This document shows, piece after piece, positions 1 through 7,120 of a stretch of 15,042 nucleotides of DNA (position 1 is its first letter; the number at the start of each line of letters is the position of its first letter). The DNA is from UBA1388 sp964555515. GTDB lineage: Bacteria > Patescibacteriota > Microgenomatia > UBA1400 > PJMF01. The position numbers and the translations under genes are program-made. The notes under the pieces are model-generated. The model ran no database searches, was not told the origin of the DNA, and saw only the letters and a list, made by a program, of their open reading frames with translations. Location of the stretch: NCBI GenBank assembly GCA_964555515.1, contig CAZKSJ010000021.1, forward strand, positions 1-15,042, written 5' to 3'.

Positions 1-251
1 ACCGTCAACATCAAATCATAAGAAGATTGGCTAGGATCAGTGAAAAGCTCGGATTCTTTTCGCACCAAATCGTGTTTTTCTTTTCTATCGCCAGTCTTTT
101 TTACCATCACTGCGCCCTCACACAACGCCACCACCTTGCTGGTAACTACAAGAACAGTTTTTTCCTTCAACTGAGGCAAAACTGCATTAAGCAACTGGAA
201 CAAATCATCTCCGGTGTGCACGGTGGGCGATTTAACTGGCGTTACTTTCAT
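1..251 (-). CDS. CofE-like (F420-0:gamma-glutamyl ligase family) protein, 5' part only
   Basis: The minus strand is open from an ATG at 251-249 to the window edge, giving 83 codons of an N-terminus; the rest lies outside. The protein begins MKVTPVKSPTVHTGDDL and continues with a hydrophobic strand and the motif VVTSKVVALCEG (about residues 35-46). This resembles the opening of COG1478/CofE-type GTP-dependent glutamate ligases, where the 'SK(V/I)V..CEG' stretch is typical. True CofE adds glutamates to coenzyme F420-0. CPR members are common, but their substrate is not established and F420 use here is not implied. The gene is transcribed divergently from the AbiE-like pair. A TATAAT lies 8 nt before the ATG and there is no Shine-Dalgarno sequence, so the mRNA is probably leaderless. 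The family call rests on the N-terminus only and the catalytic residues are not visible. Confidence 0.75.
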   Translation of the reverse strand, partial: MKVTPVKSPTVHTGDDLFQLLNAVLPQLKEKTVLVVTSKVVALCEGAVMVKKTGDRKEKHDLVRKESELFTDPSQSSYDLMLT

Positions 252-259
252 GGCACAGT

Positions 260-265
260 ATTATA
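260..265 (-). promoter_or_regulatory. -10 box of the CofE-like gene
   Basis: On the minus strand a perfect TATAAT is followed by 8 nt and then the ATG at 251. Normal -10 to +1 spacing puts the transcript start within 2-3 nt of the ATG. No convincing -35 hexamer is seen 17 nt upstream. Confidence 0.6.
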
Positions 266-309
266 CTGCCCATTTCTCGTGATTAATATCGGCTGATGAT
301 GTTGAACCA

Positions 310-344
310 TCGAACAAAGATTAGATGTGAATCTAACTCTTCGA
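310..344. promoter_or_regulatory. Inverted repeat, candidate operator of the AbiE-like operon
   Basis: A perfect inner dyad, TTAGAT (321-326) and ATCTAA (331-336), flanks a GTGA centre. Outer arms TCGAA (310-314) and TTCGA (340-344) also pair, although the whole is asymmetric by 3 nt. It covers the expected -35 region of the promoter at 350-355 and lies between two divergent genes. AbiE-type antitoxins are known to repress their own promoters by binding inverted repeats; the operator role here is an inference. Confidence 0.45.
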
Positions 345-349
345 AATAG

Positions 350-355
350 TATAAT
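350..355 (+). promoter_or_regulatory. -10 box of the AbiE-like operon
   Basis: A perfect TATAAT is followed by exactly 6 nt and then the ATG at 362, so the A of the start codon is the predicted +1. No TTGACA-like -35 is visible at the right distance; the inverted repeat occupies that place. Confidence 0.65.
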
Positions 356-361
356 GCAGCC

Positions 362-628
362 ATGATCACTAATTATCAATGGTACACATCCTCTCAAGAT
401 ATAGACAATCCCGACGCGATTCATCAAATTCTTGCTTATGGCAAACTCGAAGATATCCAACAGTTGAAAAAAAAGCTGGGTATAGTAAAAATTCAAGATT
501 ATTTCGTCCAAAATCCAAAAAAGATTTACACTAAGTCGGGCTTAAATTTCATTACAAATTATGTGCTAGATATTTCTACCAAAATTAACCAGGATGAATA
601 CCTTAAAACTACACTTCGACATACTTGA
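362..628 (+). CDS. Small antitoxin-like protein upstream of AbiEii (DUF6922-like)
   Basis: An 88-residue soluble protein with a tryptophan near the N-terminus, a central ILAYGKLEDIQQLKKKLG segment (about residues 23-40) and a serine/asparagine-rich turn before the last helix. This pattern resembles the short DUF6922-type proteins often encoded directly before AbiEii nucleotidyltransferases, where they act as the presumed antitoxin. Its last 35 nt overlap the start of the AbiEii reading frame, so the two were built as one translationally coupled operon. The ATG sits 6 nt after a TATAAT, supporting this start. The toxin partner looks broken, so this may be an orphan antitoxin. No conserved catalytic residues are seen, and the family assignment is from memory of the pattern, so it is moderate. 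Confidence 0.6.
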   Translation: MITNYQWYTSSQDIDNPDAIHQILAYGKLEDIQQLKKKLGIVKIQDYFVQNPKKIYTKSGLNFITNYVLDISTKINQDEYLKTTLRHT

Positions 629-1238
629 TGAAGCCCGCGGGCAATTGTTAGATCAATTAATACCTCTGACAAGTGACTTTGTACTTGCCGGAGGCACTGC
701 TTTGGCACTGCAAATTGGTCATCGTAAATCATTTGATTTTGATTTTTTCAGTCTCAATGATATCCCAGAAAGCCTCTTAGAAAATATTGCCAAACTTGTA
801 AAAATTGAATCAGTCGGGATAGATAATCGTTAAAAAACTTACGTTCTTTTGTAAAGATCAAATAAGGTGACAATTTTGAATTATCCGTTTGCGCCAATTT
901 ATCAACCGTTCGTAATTGACAAAGGATTGCGGATTTTTCCATACAAGGAAATTGCCGTGCAAAAAGCTTATACCATTGGCAGAAGAGGAGAGTATCGCGA
1001 TTATTTTGATCTATTTACGCTGCTACAGAAGCCGGATATTAATTTGTCACAAATCATCCAAGATGCAAATAATAAATATCAAAACCTTTTTAATGCGAAG
1101 CTATTTTTAGAGCAATTAATTTATTTTGATGATTTGTTAAATTTGGAAATTATCCCCATTGATAATGTCGTTCCCCCAACCCCGGCCGAGGTGCAAACAT
1201 TTCTGCAGCGTGCAGTGAAGGCATATCTTTCAAAATAA
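594..1238 (+). pseudogene. AbiEii-type nucleotidyltransferase toxin with two in-frame stops
   Basis: A single reading frame of 215 codons is interrupted by TAA at 831-833 and TAA at 852-854, with no frame change between them. The first part carries the nucleotidyltransferase signature GGTALALQIGHR (about residues 33-44) followed by SFDFDFF, the metal-binding 'S.D.DFF' motif of AbiEii/DUF1814 proteins. After the stops the frame resumes with VTILNYPF, then a segment ending IAVQKAYTIGRRGEYRDYFDL, which matches the conserved 'K..A...R...RDF.DL' helix of the same family, and a family-like C-terminus. Intact members are about 200-230 residues, so nothing but the two codons seems lost. Both could be CAA-to-TAA transitions. 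Intact AbiEii toxins nucleotidylate tRNA or otherwise stop growth. Alternatives are sequencing errors, or separate translation of the second part from GTG at 867. Confidence 0.75.
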
Positions 1239-1292
1239 GTTCTGTTAGTAACATCCCTACAATGCAAATTACCTCCCCAAGACTAACTGAGT

Positions 1293-1298
1293 TATAAT
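1293..1298 (+). promoter_or_regulatory. -10 box of uvrB
   Basis: A perfect TATAAT lies 21 nt before the uvrB ATG, predicting a leader of about 14-15 nt. TTACCT at 1269-1274 is a weak -35 candidate with an 18-bp spacer. The AAAGAG directly touching the ATG is too close to serve as a normal ribosome binding site. Confidence 0.5.
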
Positions 1299-1319
1299 AC
1301 TTGGTTTACACAAAAAGAG

Positions 1320-3638
1320 ATGAAATTTAAGTTAAGTGCACCCTACCAGCCAAAAGGTGATCAACCAGCGGCAATTGAAAAATTGACGGCAGGCGTGTTG
1401 CAAGATGAAAAACATCAGGTACTACTTGGTGTGACTGGTTCCGGCAAAACATATACCATGGCGAATGTGATTGAGCAAACTCAGCTGCCCACCTTGGTAA
1501 TTGCTCATAATAAAACACTTGCTGCCCAACTTTATCAAGAATTTCGTGATTTCTTTCCACACAACGCAGTCAGTTATTTTGTTTCGTACTACGATTACTA
1601 TCAACCAGAAGCTTATATTCCCAGCACCGATACTTACATTGAAAAAGAAGCCACTATCAATGATGAGATTGATAAATTAAGACTGGCGACCACCATGAAT
1701 TTATTGACGCGCCGTGATGTGATCGTGGTCGCTTCTGTGTCCTGCATTTACAACTTGGGCTCACCCATGGAGTACCGCAAAAACACCATGGAGTTGATCG
1801 AAGGTGAAGTGATTAAGCGGGAGACATTATTGCTGCAGCTCGCTAATTTACAGTACGAAAGATCTGACGCAGATTTGCGCCGAGGCACTTACCGCTTGCG
1901 CGGGGACATCATTCAAATTTGGCCGGCGTATGAAAGCGTCGCACTCCGAGTTGAAACATTAGAAAATAAAATCACCCAAATTGAGTGGATTGATCCCACA
2001 ACTGGCTCTCCTACCGATCCTCCCCACCCCAAAGAAAAGTTTTTAGATATCATGGATCAAAAAATTCAAGAGGAAGGCGGCAAATTACGGCGCTTTACAA
2101 TTTTTCCGGCCAAACATTACGTGGTCGATGAGGGTTCATTTGAAACTGGCTATCAACAAATTGAGCAAGATTTGACAAAAAGATTGGCCGTGCTAAAAGA
2201 GGCAGGCAGAGTAGTTGAGGCCTACCGCTTACAACAAAAAGTTACTCACGACCTACAAATGATGCGGGAAATTGGGTATGTGAACGGTATTGAAAATTAT
2301 TCGCGCTACTTTGATGGTCGTGAGGCTGGCCAAGCACCTTACACGCTGATCAATTATTTTCATGAAAATGCTGCGCGGTTCACTGATGGGCAGTTTTTGA
2401 CTTTGATTGATGAAAGTCACATGACATTACCCCAAGTGAGGGGGATGTATCACGGCGATCAATCACGCAAGGCGAACTTAATAGAGTATGGTTTTCGGTT
2501 GCCGAGCGCTCTAGATAACCGACCGCTTCGTTTTACCGAATTTATGGAAACATTAGACAAAACTGTCTATGTCTCGGCTACGCCCAACGAGTATGAACTG
2601 TCTCTGGCCGGCAACCAACCTGTCGAACAGCTGCTTCGACCAACGGGCTTGGTTGATCCCAACATTGTTTTAAGACCGACTAGATATCAAATTGAGGATT
2701 TGGTGATTGAAGTCATTGCTCGTAAAAATCTTGGTCAACGAGTGTTGGTCACCACGCTCACCAAACGAATGGCCGAAGCTCTGTCAGACTACTTAAATAA
2801 TCAAGAGAAAATTTTGGAATTGATTGAGCGGCGCAGACAGCATCAACAGCAACGACAAGAATTAGCGGCAGAAGATCCTGACGCGGTGTATTATTTGGAT
2901 GACGGCATGTTACCAATTGAAAGCATGGAAATTGGCAAACTGCCAGAAAACTTACTCAATGCCACGCAACATCGCACACAAATTCCTGATGGAGAGGTGC
3001 AGTTCCCAAAGGTGGCTTACTTACACTCTGATATTGAAACATTAGAGCGGTCTGATATTTTGGATGATTTACGGCGGGGTGTGTATGACGTAGTGGTGGG
3101 CATTAATTTGCTGCGCGAGGGCTTGGATTTACCGGAGGTGTCATTGGTGGCGATTTTGGATGCAGACAAAGAAGGATTTTTAAGATCTGAGCAGGCATTA
3201 ATTCAAACGATGGGTAGGGCGGCGCGTCACGAGGGTGGCTTGGCGATCTTGTACGCAGATAACCTGACGGGGTCGATGAAACGTGCCATTACTGAAACCC
3301 AGCGCCGCCGCAGTATTCAAGTAGATTACAACCTCAAACACAACATTGTACCGATTGGCATTTCTAAACCAGTTCGTGAAAAAATGGTCACCAAATCTGA
3401 AGCCGAGGAGTTGGTAGAGAAGGAGCGTCATCGGTTAGAAAAAGATACTAACCCAATGATTATCAACTTATCTAAAACAGACCGGATTGATCTCAATAAA
3501 ATTGACCCAACTGAACTGACCCCAGATGATAAGCGCCAACTGAGCGCCAAACTTCGGCGGCGGATGCTGATCGCCTCCAAAGATCTTGATTTTGAGCTCG
3601 CCGCTATTTTAAGAGACATCATTTCCTCGTTGCAGTGA
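1320..3638 (+). CDS. uvrB: Excinuclease ABC subunit B, with an extra internal segment
   Basis: UvrB is the damage-verifying helicase-like subunit of nucleotide excision repair, loaded by UvrA and then bound by UvrC. The N-terminus matches the family (APYQPKGDQPAAIEKL, residues 7-22). Walker A is GVTGSGKT (37-44), the beta-hairpin region that inserts into DNA is about 92-114, the DEAD-like box is DESH (364-367), motif III is SATP (419-422), and motif VI is QTMGRAARH (629-637). A C-terminal UVR motif (about 735-768) should bind UvrC. The protein has 772 residues against a usual 660-690. The excess is about 70 residues (493-563) placed between TLTKRMAEALSDYL and KVAYLHSDIETLER, which are nearly contiguous in other UvrBs. 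It ends in TGA. It is the first gene of a uvrB-uvrA-uvrC run on one strand, with its own promoter. Confidence 0.98.
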   Translation: MKFKLSAPYQPKGDQPAAIEKLTAGVLQDEKHQVLLGVTGSGKTYTMANVIEQTQLPTLVIAHNKTLAAQLYQEFRDFFPHNAVSYFVSYYDYYQPEAYIPSTDTYIEKEATINDEIDKLRLATTMNLLTRRDVIVVASVSCIYNLGSPMEYRKNTMELIEGEVIKRETLLLQLANLQYERSDADLRRGTYRLRGDIIQIWPAYESVALRVETLENKITQIEWIDPTTGSPTDPPHPKEKFLDIMDQKIQEEGGKLRRFTIFPAKHYVVDEGSFETGYQQIEQDLTKRLAVLKEAGRVVEAYRLQQKVTHDLQMMREIGYVNGIENYSRYFDGREAGQAPYTLINYFHENAARFTDGQFLTLIDESHMTLPQVRGMYHGDQSRKANLIEYGFRLPSALDNRPLRFTEFMETLDKTVYVSATPNEYELSLAGNQPVEQLLRPTGLVDPNIVLRPTRYQIEDLVIEVIARKNLGQRVLVTTLTKRMAEALSDYLNNQEKILELIERRRQHQQQRQELAAEDPDAVYYLDDGMLPIESMEIGKLPENLLNATQHRTQIPDGEVQFPKVAYLHSDIETLERSDILDDLRRGVYDVVVGINLLREGLDLPEVSLVAILDADKEGFLRSEQALIQTMGRAARHEGGLAILYADNLTGSMKRAITETQRRRSIQVDYNLKHNIVPIGISKPVREKMVTKSEAEELVEKERHRLEKDTNPMIINLSKTDRIDLNKIDPTELTPDDKRQLSAKLRRRMLIASKDLDFELAAILRDIISSLQ

Positions 3639-3652
3639 TCTTGATTACCGTT

Positions 3653-3742
3653 ACTGCACAGTTAGGCGTGCGACTGCACAGGTCTGTGTATATCTGCGTA
3701 TAAATGCGAACATGAGTCAGTTGCTACGAACATGATTGAGTT
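3653..3742. repeat. Two pairs of direct repeats, each with 20-bp spacing
   Basis: ACTGCACAG occurs at 3653-3661 and again at 3673-3681. CGAACATGA occurs at 3707-3715 and 3727-3735, and the second pair extends to 16 bp with 14 matches (3707-3722 and 3727-3742). Both pairs are offset by exactly 20 bp, close to two helical turns. Confidence 0.7.
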
Positions 3743-3837
3743 TTTATAGGAGTAACGGCATTATTGGGAACATCTCTTTTTTTTACTTTTCTGAATCCAG
3801 ATGAACAACCAATCCACTAGACATTGAATCACTTTCA

Positions 3838-3882
3838 CTTTCTATCACTGGGTTTTCTACAACAGGGCTTTCTATACTCGAA
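3838..3882. repeat. Three degenerate tandem 15-bp units
   Basis: Consecutive 15-bp units begin at 3838, 3853 and 3868, each starting with (C/T)TTTCTA. The first two share 11 of 15 positions, including a terminal GGG. The third keeps the first eight positions of the first and then diverges. Confidence 0.55.
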
Positions 3883-3970
3883 ATTTTCCCGAGTTTGTGC
3901 TATGCTACTCCTTCGATTTTATGCAATTTTTGTACGGATAATGATTCAACTTTTGGCTATGAATCAATAT

Positions 3971-3988
3971 ATATTAAAGATATTAAAG
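3971..3988. repeat. Tandem duplication of a 9-bp unit
   Basis: ATATTAAAG is repeated twice back to back, 54 bp before the uvrA start. Confidence 0.6.
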
Positions 3989-4041
3989 ATTCAGCGCTCA
4001 GTCACATCACTACATCTGTACACAACCCATCATCCATCTAA

Positions 4042-7020
4042 ATGAACACCCGCAACACCATTACCATCACCGGCGCCCGCGAACACAACTTAAAAAATGT
4101 GGCAGTGACGTTGCCCAAAGATAAATTAATCGTCTTCACTGGTTTGTCTGGTAGCGGTAAGAGCTCGCTTGCTTTTGACACCCTGTATGCTGAAGGTCAG
4201 CGCCGGTATGTGGAAAGTCTGAGTTCTTATGCTCGTCAATTTTTAGGGATCATGCGCAAACCAGACGTGGATCACATTGAAGGCTTGTCGCCCGCAATTT
4301 CGATTGATCAAAAGACCACTTCCCACAACCCAAGGTCAACCGTCGGCACAATTACGGAAATTTATGACTATTTGCGACTATTATTTGCGCGAATCGGTCA
4401 TCAATATTGTCCAGATTGTAACTTGCCTGTCTCTACTCAAACGGTGGATGAAATCGTCAATAAAATTCTGGACAACGTCCAACAACGAAGCATGGGTGCG
4501 CCAGTTAGGCTGATGATCTTTTCACCAATCGTCAGACAACGCAAAGGTGAATTTCAAGGCTTGTTTACTAACTTACAAAAAAAAGGCTACAACCGAGTGC
4601 GCATTGACGGCGAAATGCATGGTTTAGCCGAAGACTTTACCTTGATCAAAACCAACAAACACGACATTGCTGTGCTGGTTGATCGGCTAGTCATTTCAAA
4701 ACAACAACTAGCCGATGACAAAGAAGTGAAAACCATGCGCAGCAGAGCGAGTCAATCAATTGAAGAAGCTTTAAAACTTTCTGAAGGGCTGGTCGAGATC
4801 AGTTTTATTCTTGATTCAAGTTTAAATTTTCCCGATAATCCTCAAGAAACCGAAGATATCTTATTTAGCGAAAAATTAGCCTGCAGTAAGTGTGGTCGGT
4901 CTTTTTCTGAGCTTGAGCCAAGGTTGTTTTCTTTCAACGCGCCACAAGGTGCTTGTCCCAACTGCAACGGCCTGGGATCACTCCTAAAAATTGATCAAGA
5001 AAAAATCATTGCCCCTAGTTTGACTTTGAGTGAAGGCGCCGTCATTCCTTTTGCCCGCGTCTTGAGCAATGATTCTTGGTGGGCAAGGCTCGTGCGAACG
5101 GTGGCAGATGACGAAGGTATTGATTTTCGTCACACCCAATGGGAAAGAATGTCTGAAGAAACTCAGCAAGTGCTGTTGTACGGTTCCGACAAAGTTTTTC
5201 AAGTGGAAGGGGAGAATCGTTTTGGCAGCATGACCATGATTGAGGAAAAGTTTGAAGGCTTCATCAAAAATTTGGAAAGAAGATATGCAGAAACAGACTC
5301 AGCCTGGGTGCAAAAAGATATTGGCCAATACATGCATCAGCAAATTTGCCAGGTTTGTCATGGCGCTCGACTAAAACCGGAGTCTTTGGCAGTGAGAATT
5401 CTAGATAAGAATATTGCCAATGTGACATCATTGCCAATCAATCAAGCAGCGGAGTGGAACACTTTAGTCAAAGAAAGTGACCAAATTTCAACTCAAGAAA
5501 AGCAAATCGCTGAACCAATTTTGAAAGAGATCATTAGTCGATTGGAATTTTTATCCTCAGTCGGACTCAATTACCTCACCCTCAATCGCGAGGCGGCGAC
5601 ATTGGCAGGAGGAGAAGCCCAAAGAATTCGTCTAGCTTCACAAATCGGCACCGGTTTAACTGGTGTGCTGTATATCTTGGATGAGCCAACTATTGGTCTA
5701 CATCAGCGCGATAATCATCGCCTAATTGAGACACTCAAAAACTTACAACAAAAAGGCAATACTGTCGTGGTAGTAGAGCACGATCGTGACGTGATGTTGG
5801 CTGCCGATCACGTGCTTGATTTTGGTCCCCGCGCCGGAAAAAATGGTGGCCATATTGTCGCCCAAGGTACGGCTGAAGAAATAATTGCTAATAAAAATTC
5901 GCTGACTGGCCAGTACTTGTCTAGAAAAAAAGATGTCACACGCAAATCAAAAAAACAAAAAAGAATCGCTGAGCCAAGAATTGTTGGTCTGGATGACGAC
6001 ATTCAAACCAGCAGTATTCAAATCAGTGGTGCCTCACACCATAATTTGCAAACGATTGACGTCAACTTTCCACTTAATAAATTAATCTGTATTACTGGTA
6101 TTTCTGGTTCTGGCAAAAGTACTTTGTTGCACGACACGCTTTACTATCAACTAGCCAAACACTTAGGCAAACAAACCGAGGGTAGGGAAGGTAGCGTTGA
6201 GCGCGTGCTGGTACCAGATGAGGTAAGGAGGGTGACGCTGATTGATCAAAGCCCAATTGGCAAAACACCTCGTTCCAACCCGGCTACTTACACAAAAATG
6301 TTCGATCTTATCCGCCAAATGTTTGCTCAAACTCAGGATGCGCGGATGAGGGCTTACAAACCGGGCAGGTTCAGCTTTAATGTCAAGGGCGGCCGTTGCG
6401 AGGCCTGCCAAGGCGATGGACAACTAAAAATTGAAATGCAATTCCTACCAGATGTTTATGTCACCTGCGACGTCTGCAACGGCCGCCGCTACAATCAAGA
6501 AACTTTAGAAGTACTCTACAAAGGCAAAAACATTGCCGAAGTGCTAGACATGACCGTTGATGAAGCAGCAGATTTTTTCGGCGCAACGTCACAGCTTTCC
6601 AAAAAACTGGAAACTTTACAAGCTGTTGGCTTAGGCTACATCCATCTCGGTCAACCCGCCCCCACTTTGTCGGGTGGAGAAGCACAGCGGGTCAAGCTAG
6701 CCCGCGAATTATCTACCCGCACCCAAGACCACGTGGTTTACTTGTTAGACGAGCCAACAACTGGCCTTCATTTTGAAGATGTGCAGAATTTACTCAATGT
6801 TTTAGATGAGCTAGTTTCCCAAAACAACACCGTAATTGTGATTGAGCATAACTTGGATGTCATCAAAAATGCTGACTGGGTGATTGATCTTGGTCCAGAG
6901 GGTGGTGATGGTGGCGGTCAAATTGTGGCCACGGGCACTCCCCAGCAAGTAGCCGCTCACAAATCTTCTTATACTGGTCAATTTCTCAAACAAGAACTCG
7001 CGAGTAGTGGTCAAACATAA
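4042..7020 (+). CDS. uvrA: Excinuclease ABC subunit A
   Basis: UvrA is the dimeric ABC-type ATPase that finds bulky DNA lesions and delivers UvrB. It has 992 residues, slightly above the usual 940-960. The start is set by the family opening ITGAREHNLKNV (9-20). The first ATPase has Walker A GLSGSGKS (34-41), signature LAGGEAQR (521-528) and Walker B LYILDEPTIGLH (543-554). The second has Walker A GISGSGKS (686-693), signature LSGGEAQR (876-883) and Walker B LLDEPTTGLH (901-910). Zinc modules are visible as C281-C284/C305-C308 and C786-C789/C809-C812. CPDC (123-126) and CQVCHGARLK (436-445) probably form a third site. A lysine-rich linker (about 627-642) joins the halves. The first signature has Ala522 where Ser is expected. 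No Shine-Dalgarno sequence and no clear promoter lie directly upstream. Confidence 0.98.
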   Translation: MNTRNTITITGAREHNLKNVAVTLPKDKLIVFTGLSGSGKSSLAFDTLYAEGQRRYVESLSSYARQFLGIMRKPDVDHIEGLSPAISIDQKTTSHNPRSTVGTITEIYDYLRLLFARIGHQYCPDCNLPVSTQTVDEIVNKILDNVQQRSMGAPVRLMIFSPIVRQRKGEFQGLFTNLQKKGYNRVRIDGEMHGLAEDFTLIKTNKHDIAVLVDRLVISKQQLADDKEVKTMRSRASQSIEEALKLSEGLVEISFILDSSLNFPDNPQETEDILFSEKLACSKCGRSFSELEPRLFSFNAPQGACPNCNGLGSLLKIDQEKIIAPSLTLSEGAVIPFARVLSNDSWWARLVRTVADDEGIDFRHTQWERMSEETQQVLLYGSDKVFQVEGENRFGSMTMIEEKFEGFIKNLERRYAETDSAWVQKDIGQYMHQQICQVCHGARLKPESLAVRILDKNIANVTSLPINQAAEWNTLVKESDQISTQEKQIAEPILKEIISRLEFLSSVGLNYLTLNREAATLAGGEAQRIRLASQIGTGLTGVLYILDEPTIGLHQRDNHRLIETLKNLQQKGNTVVVVEHDRDVMLAADHVLDFGPRAGKNGGHIVAQGTAEEIIANKNSLTGQYLSRKKDVTRKSKKQKRIAEPRIVGLDDDIQTSSIQISGASHHNLQTIDVNFPLNKLICITGISGSGKSTLLHDTLYYQLAKHLGKQTEGREGSVERVLVPDEVRRVTLIDQSPIGKTPRSNPATYTKMFDLIRQMFAQTQDARMRAYKPGRFSFNVKGGRCEACQGDGQLKIEMQFLPDVYVTCDVCNGRRYNQETLEVLYKGKNIAEVLDMTVDEAADFFGATSQLSKKLETLQAVGLGYIHLGQPAPTLSGGEAQRVKLARELSTRTQDHVVYLLDEPTTGLHFEDVQNLLNVLDELVSQNNTVIVIEHNLDVIKNADWVIDLGPEGGDGGGQIVATGTPQQVAAHKSSYTGQFLKQELASSGQT

Positions 7021-7069
7021 TCCCATTTCTCAATCCCAATCATGCAGTTTTAATTCCATTCAATCCTAG

Positions 7070-7093
7070 TTTCTCTGTTGCGGTTTCTCTGTT
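7070..7093. repeat. Tandem 14-bp duplication upstream of the transglutaminase gene
   Basis: TTTCTCTGTT occurs at 7070-7079 and 7084-7093, a 14-bp period, ending 14 bp before the -10 box at 7108. The second copy occupies the expected -35 position and could contribute to promoter recognition. Confidence 0.5.
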
Positions 7094-7107
7094 ACCCTAT
7101 CTTGCTT

Positions 7108-7113
7108 TACAAT
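7108..7113 (+). promoter_or_regulatory. -10 box of the transglutaminase gene
   Basis: TACAAT (5 of 6 to consensus) is followed by 7 nt and then the ATG at 7121, so the transcript should begin within 1-2 nt of the start codon. Confidence 0.5.
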
Positions 7114-7120
7114 AGAAGCA

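Larger units (their letters stand above)
3639..4041. other. 403-bp non-coding gap between uvrB and uvrA
   Basis: No convincing gene is found here. The stretch holds several short tandem duplications (annotated separately) and a T8 run near 3778 without a preceding GC-rich stem. There is a small dyad ACTCG/CGAGT around 3876-3894 with a 9-nt loop. TATGCT at 3901-3906 is a possible but weak -10 box for uvrA, with no good -35. No tRNA-like fold or strong intrinsic terminator was seen. Confidence 0.6.

Noticed and set aside
27..296. Plus-strand frame of 89 codons
   Set aside because: It is the antisense shadow of the CofE-like gene, whose minus-strand translation has clear family motifs.
3707..3742. 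LexA/SOS boxes near the uvr genes
   Set aside because: CGAACATGA matches only the left half of the Gram-positive box. The right halves (GTCAG, TTGAG) are poor and no CTGT-N8-ACAG site was found.
3824..4045. Possible 73-residue hydrophobic protein overlapping the uvrA start by 4 nt
   Set aside because: It starts with TTG, has no family resemblance, covers the repeat-rich gap and has an unnatural composition. The overlap with uvrA looks accidental.
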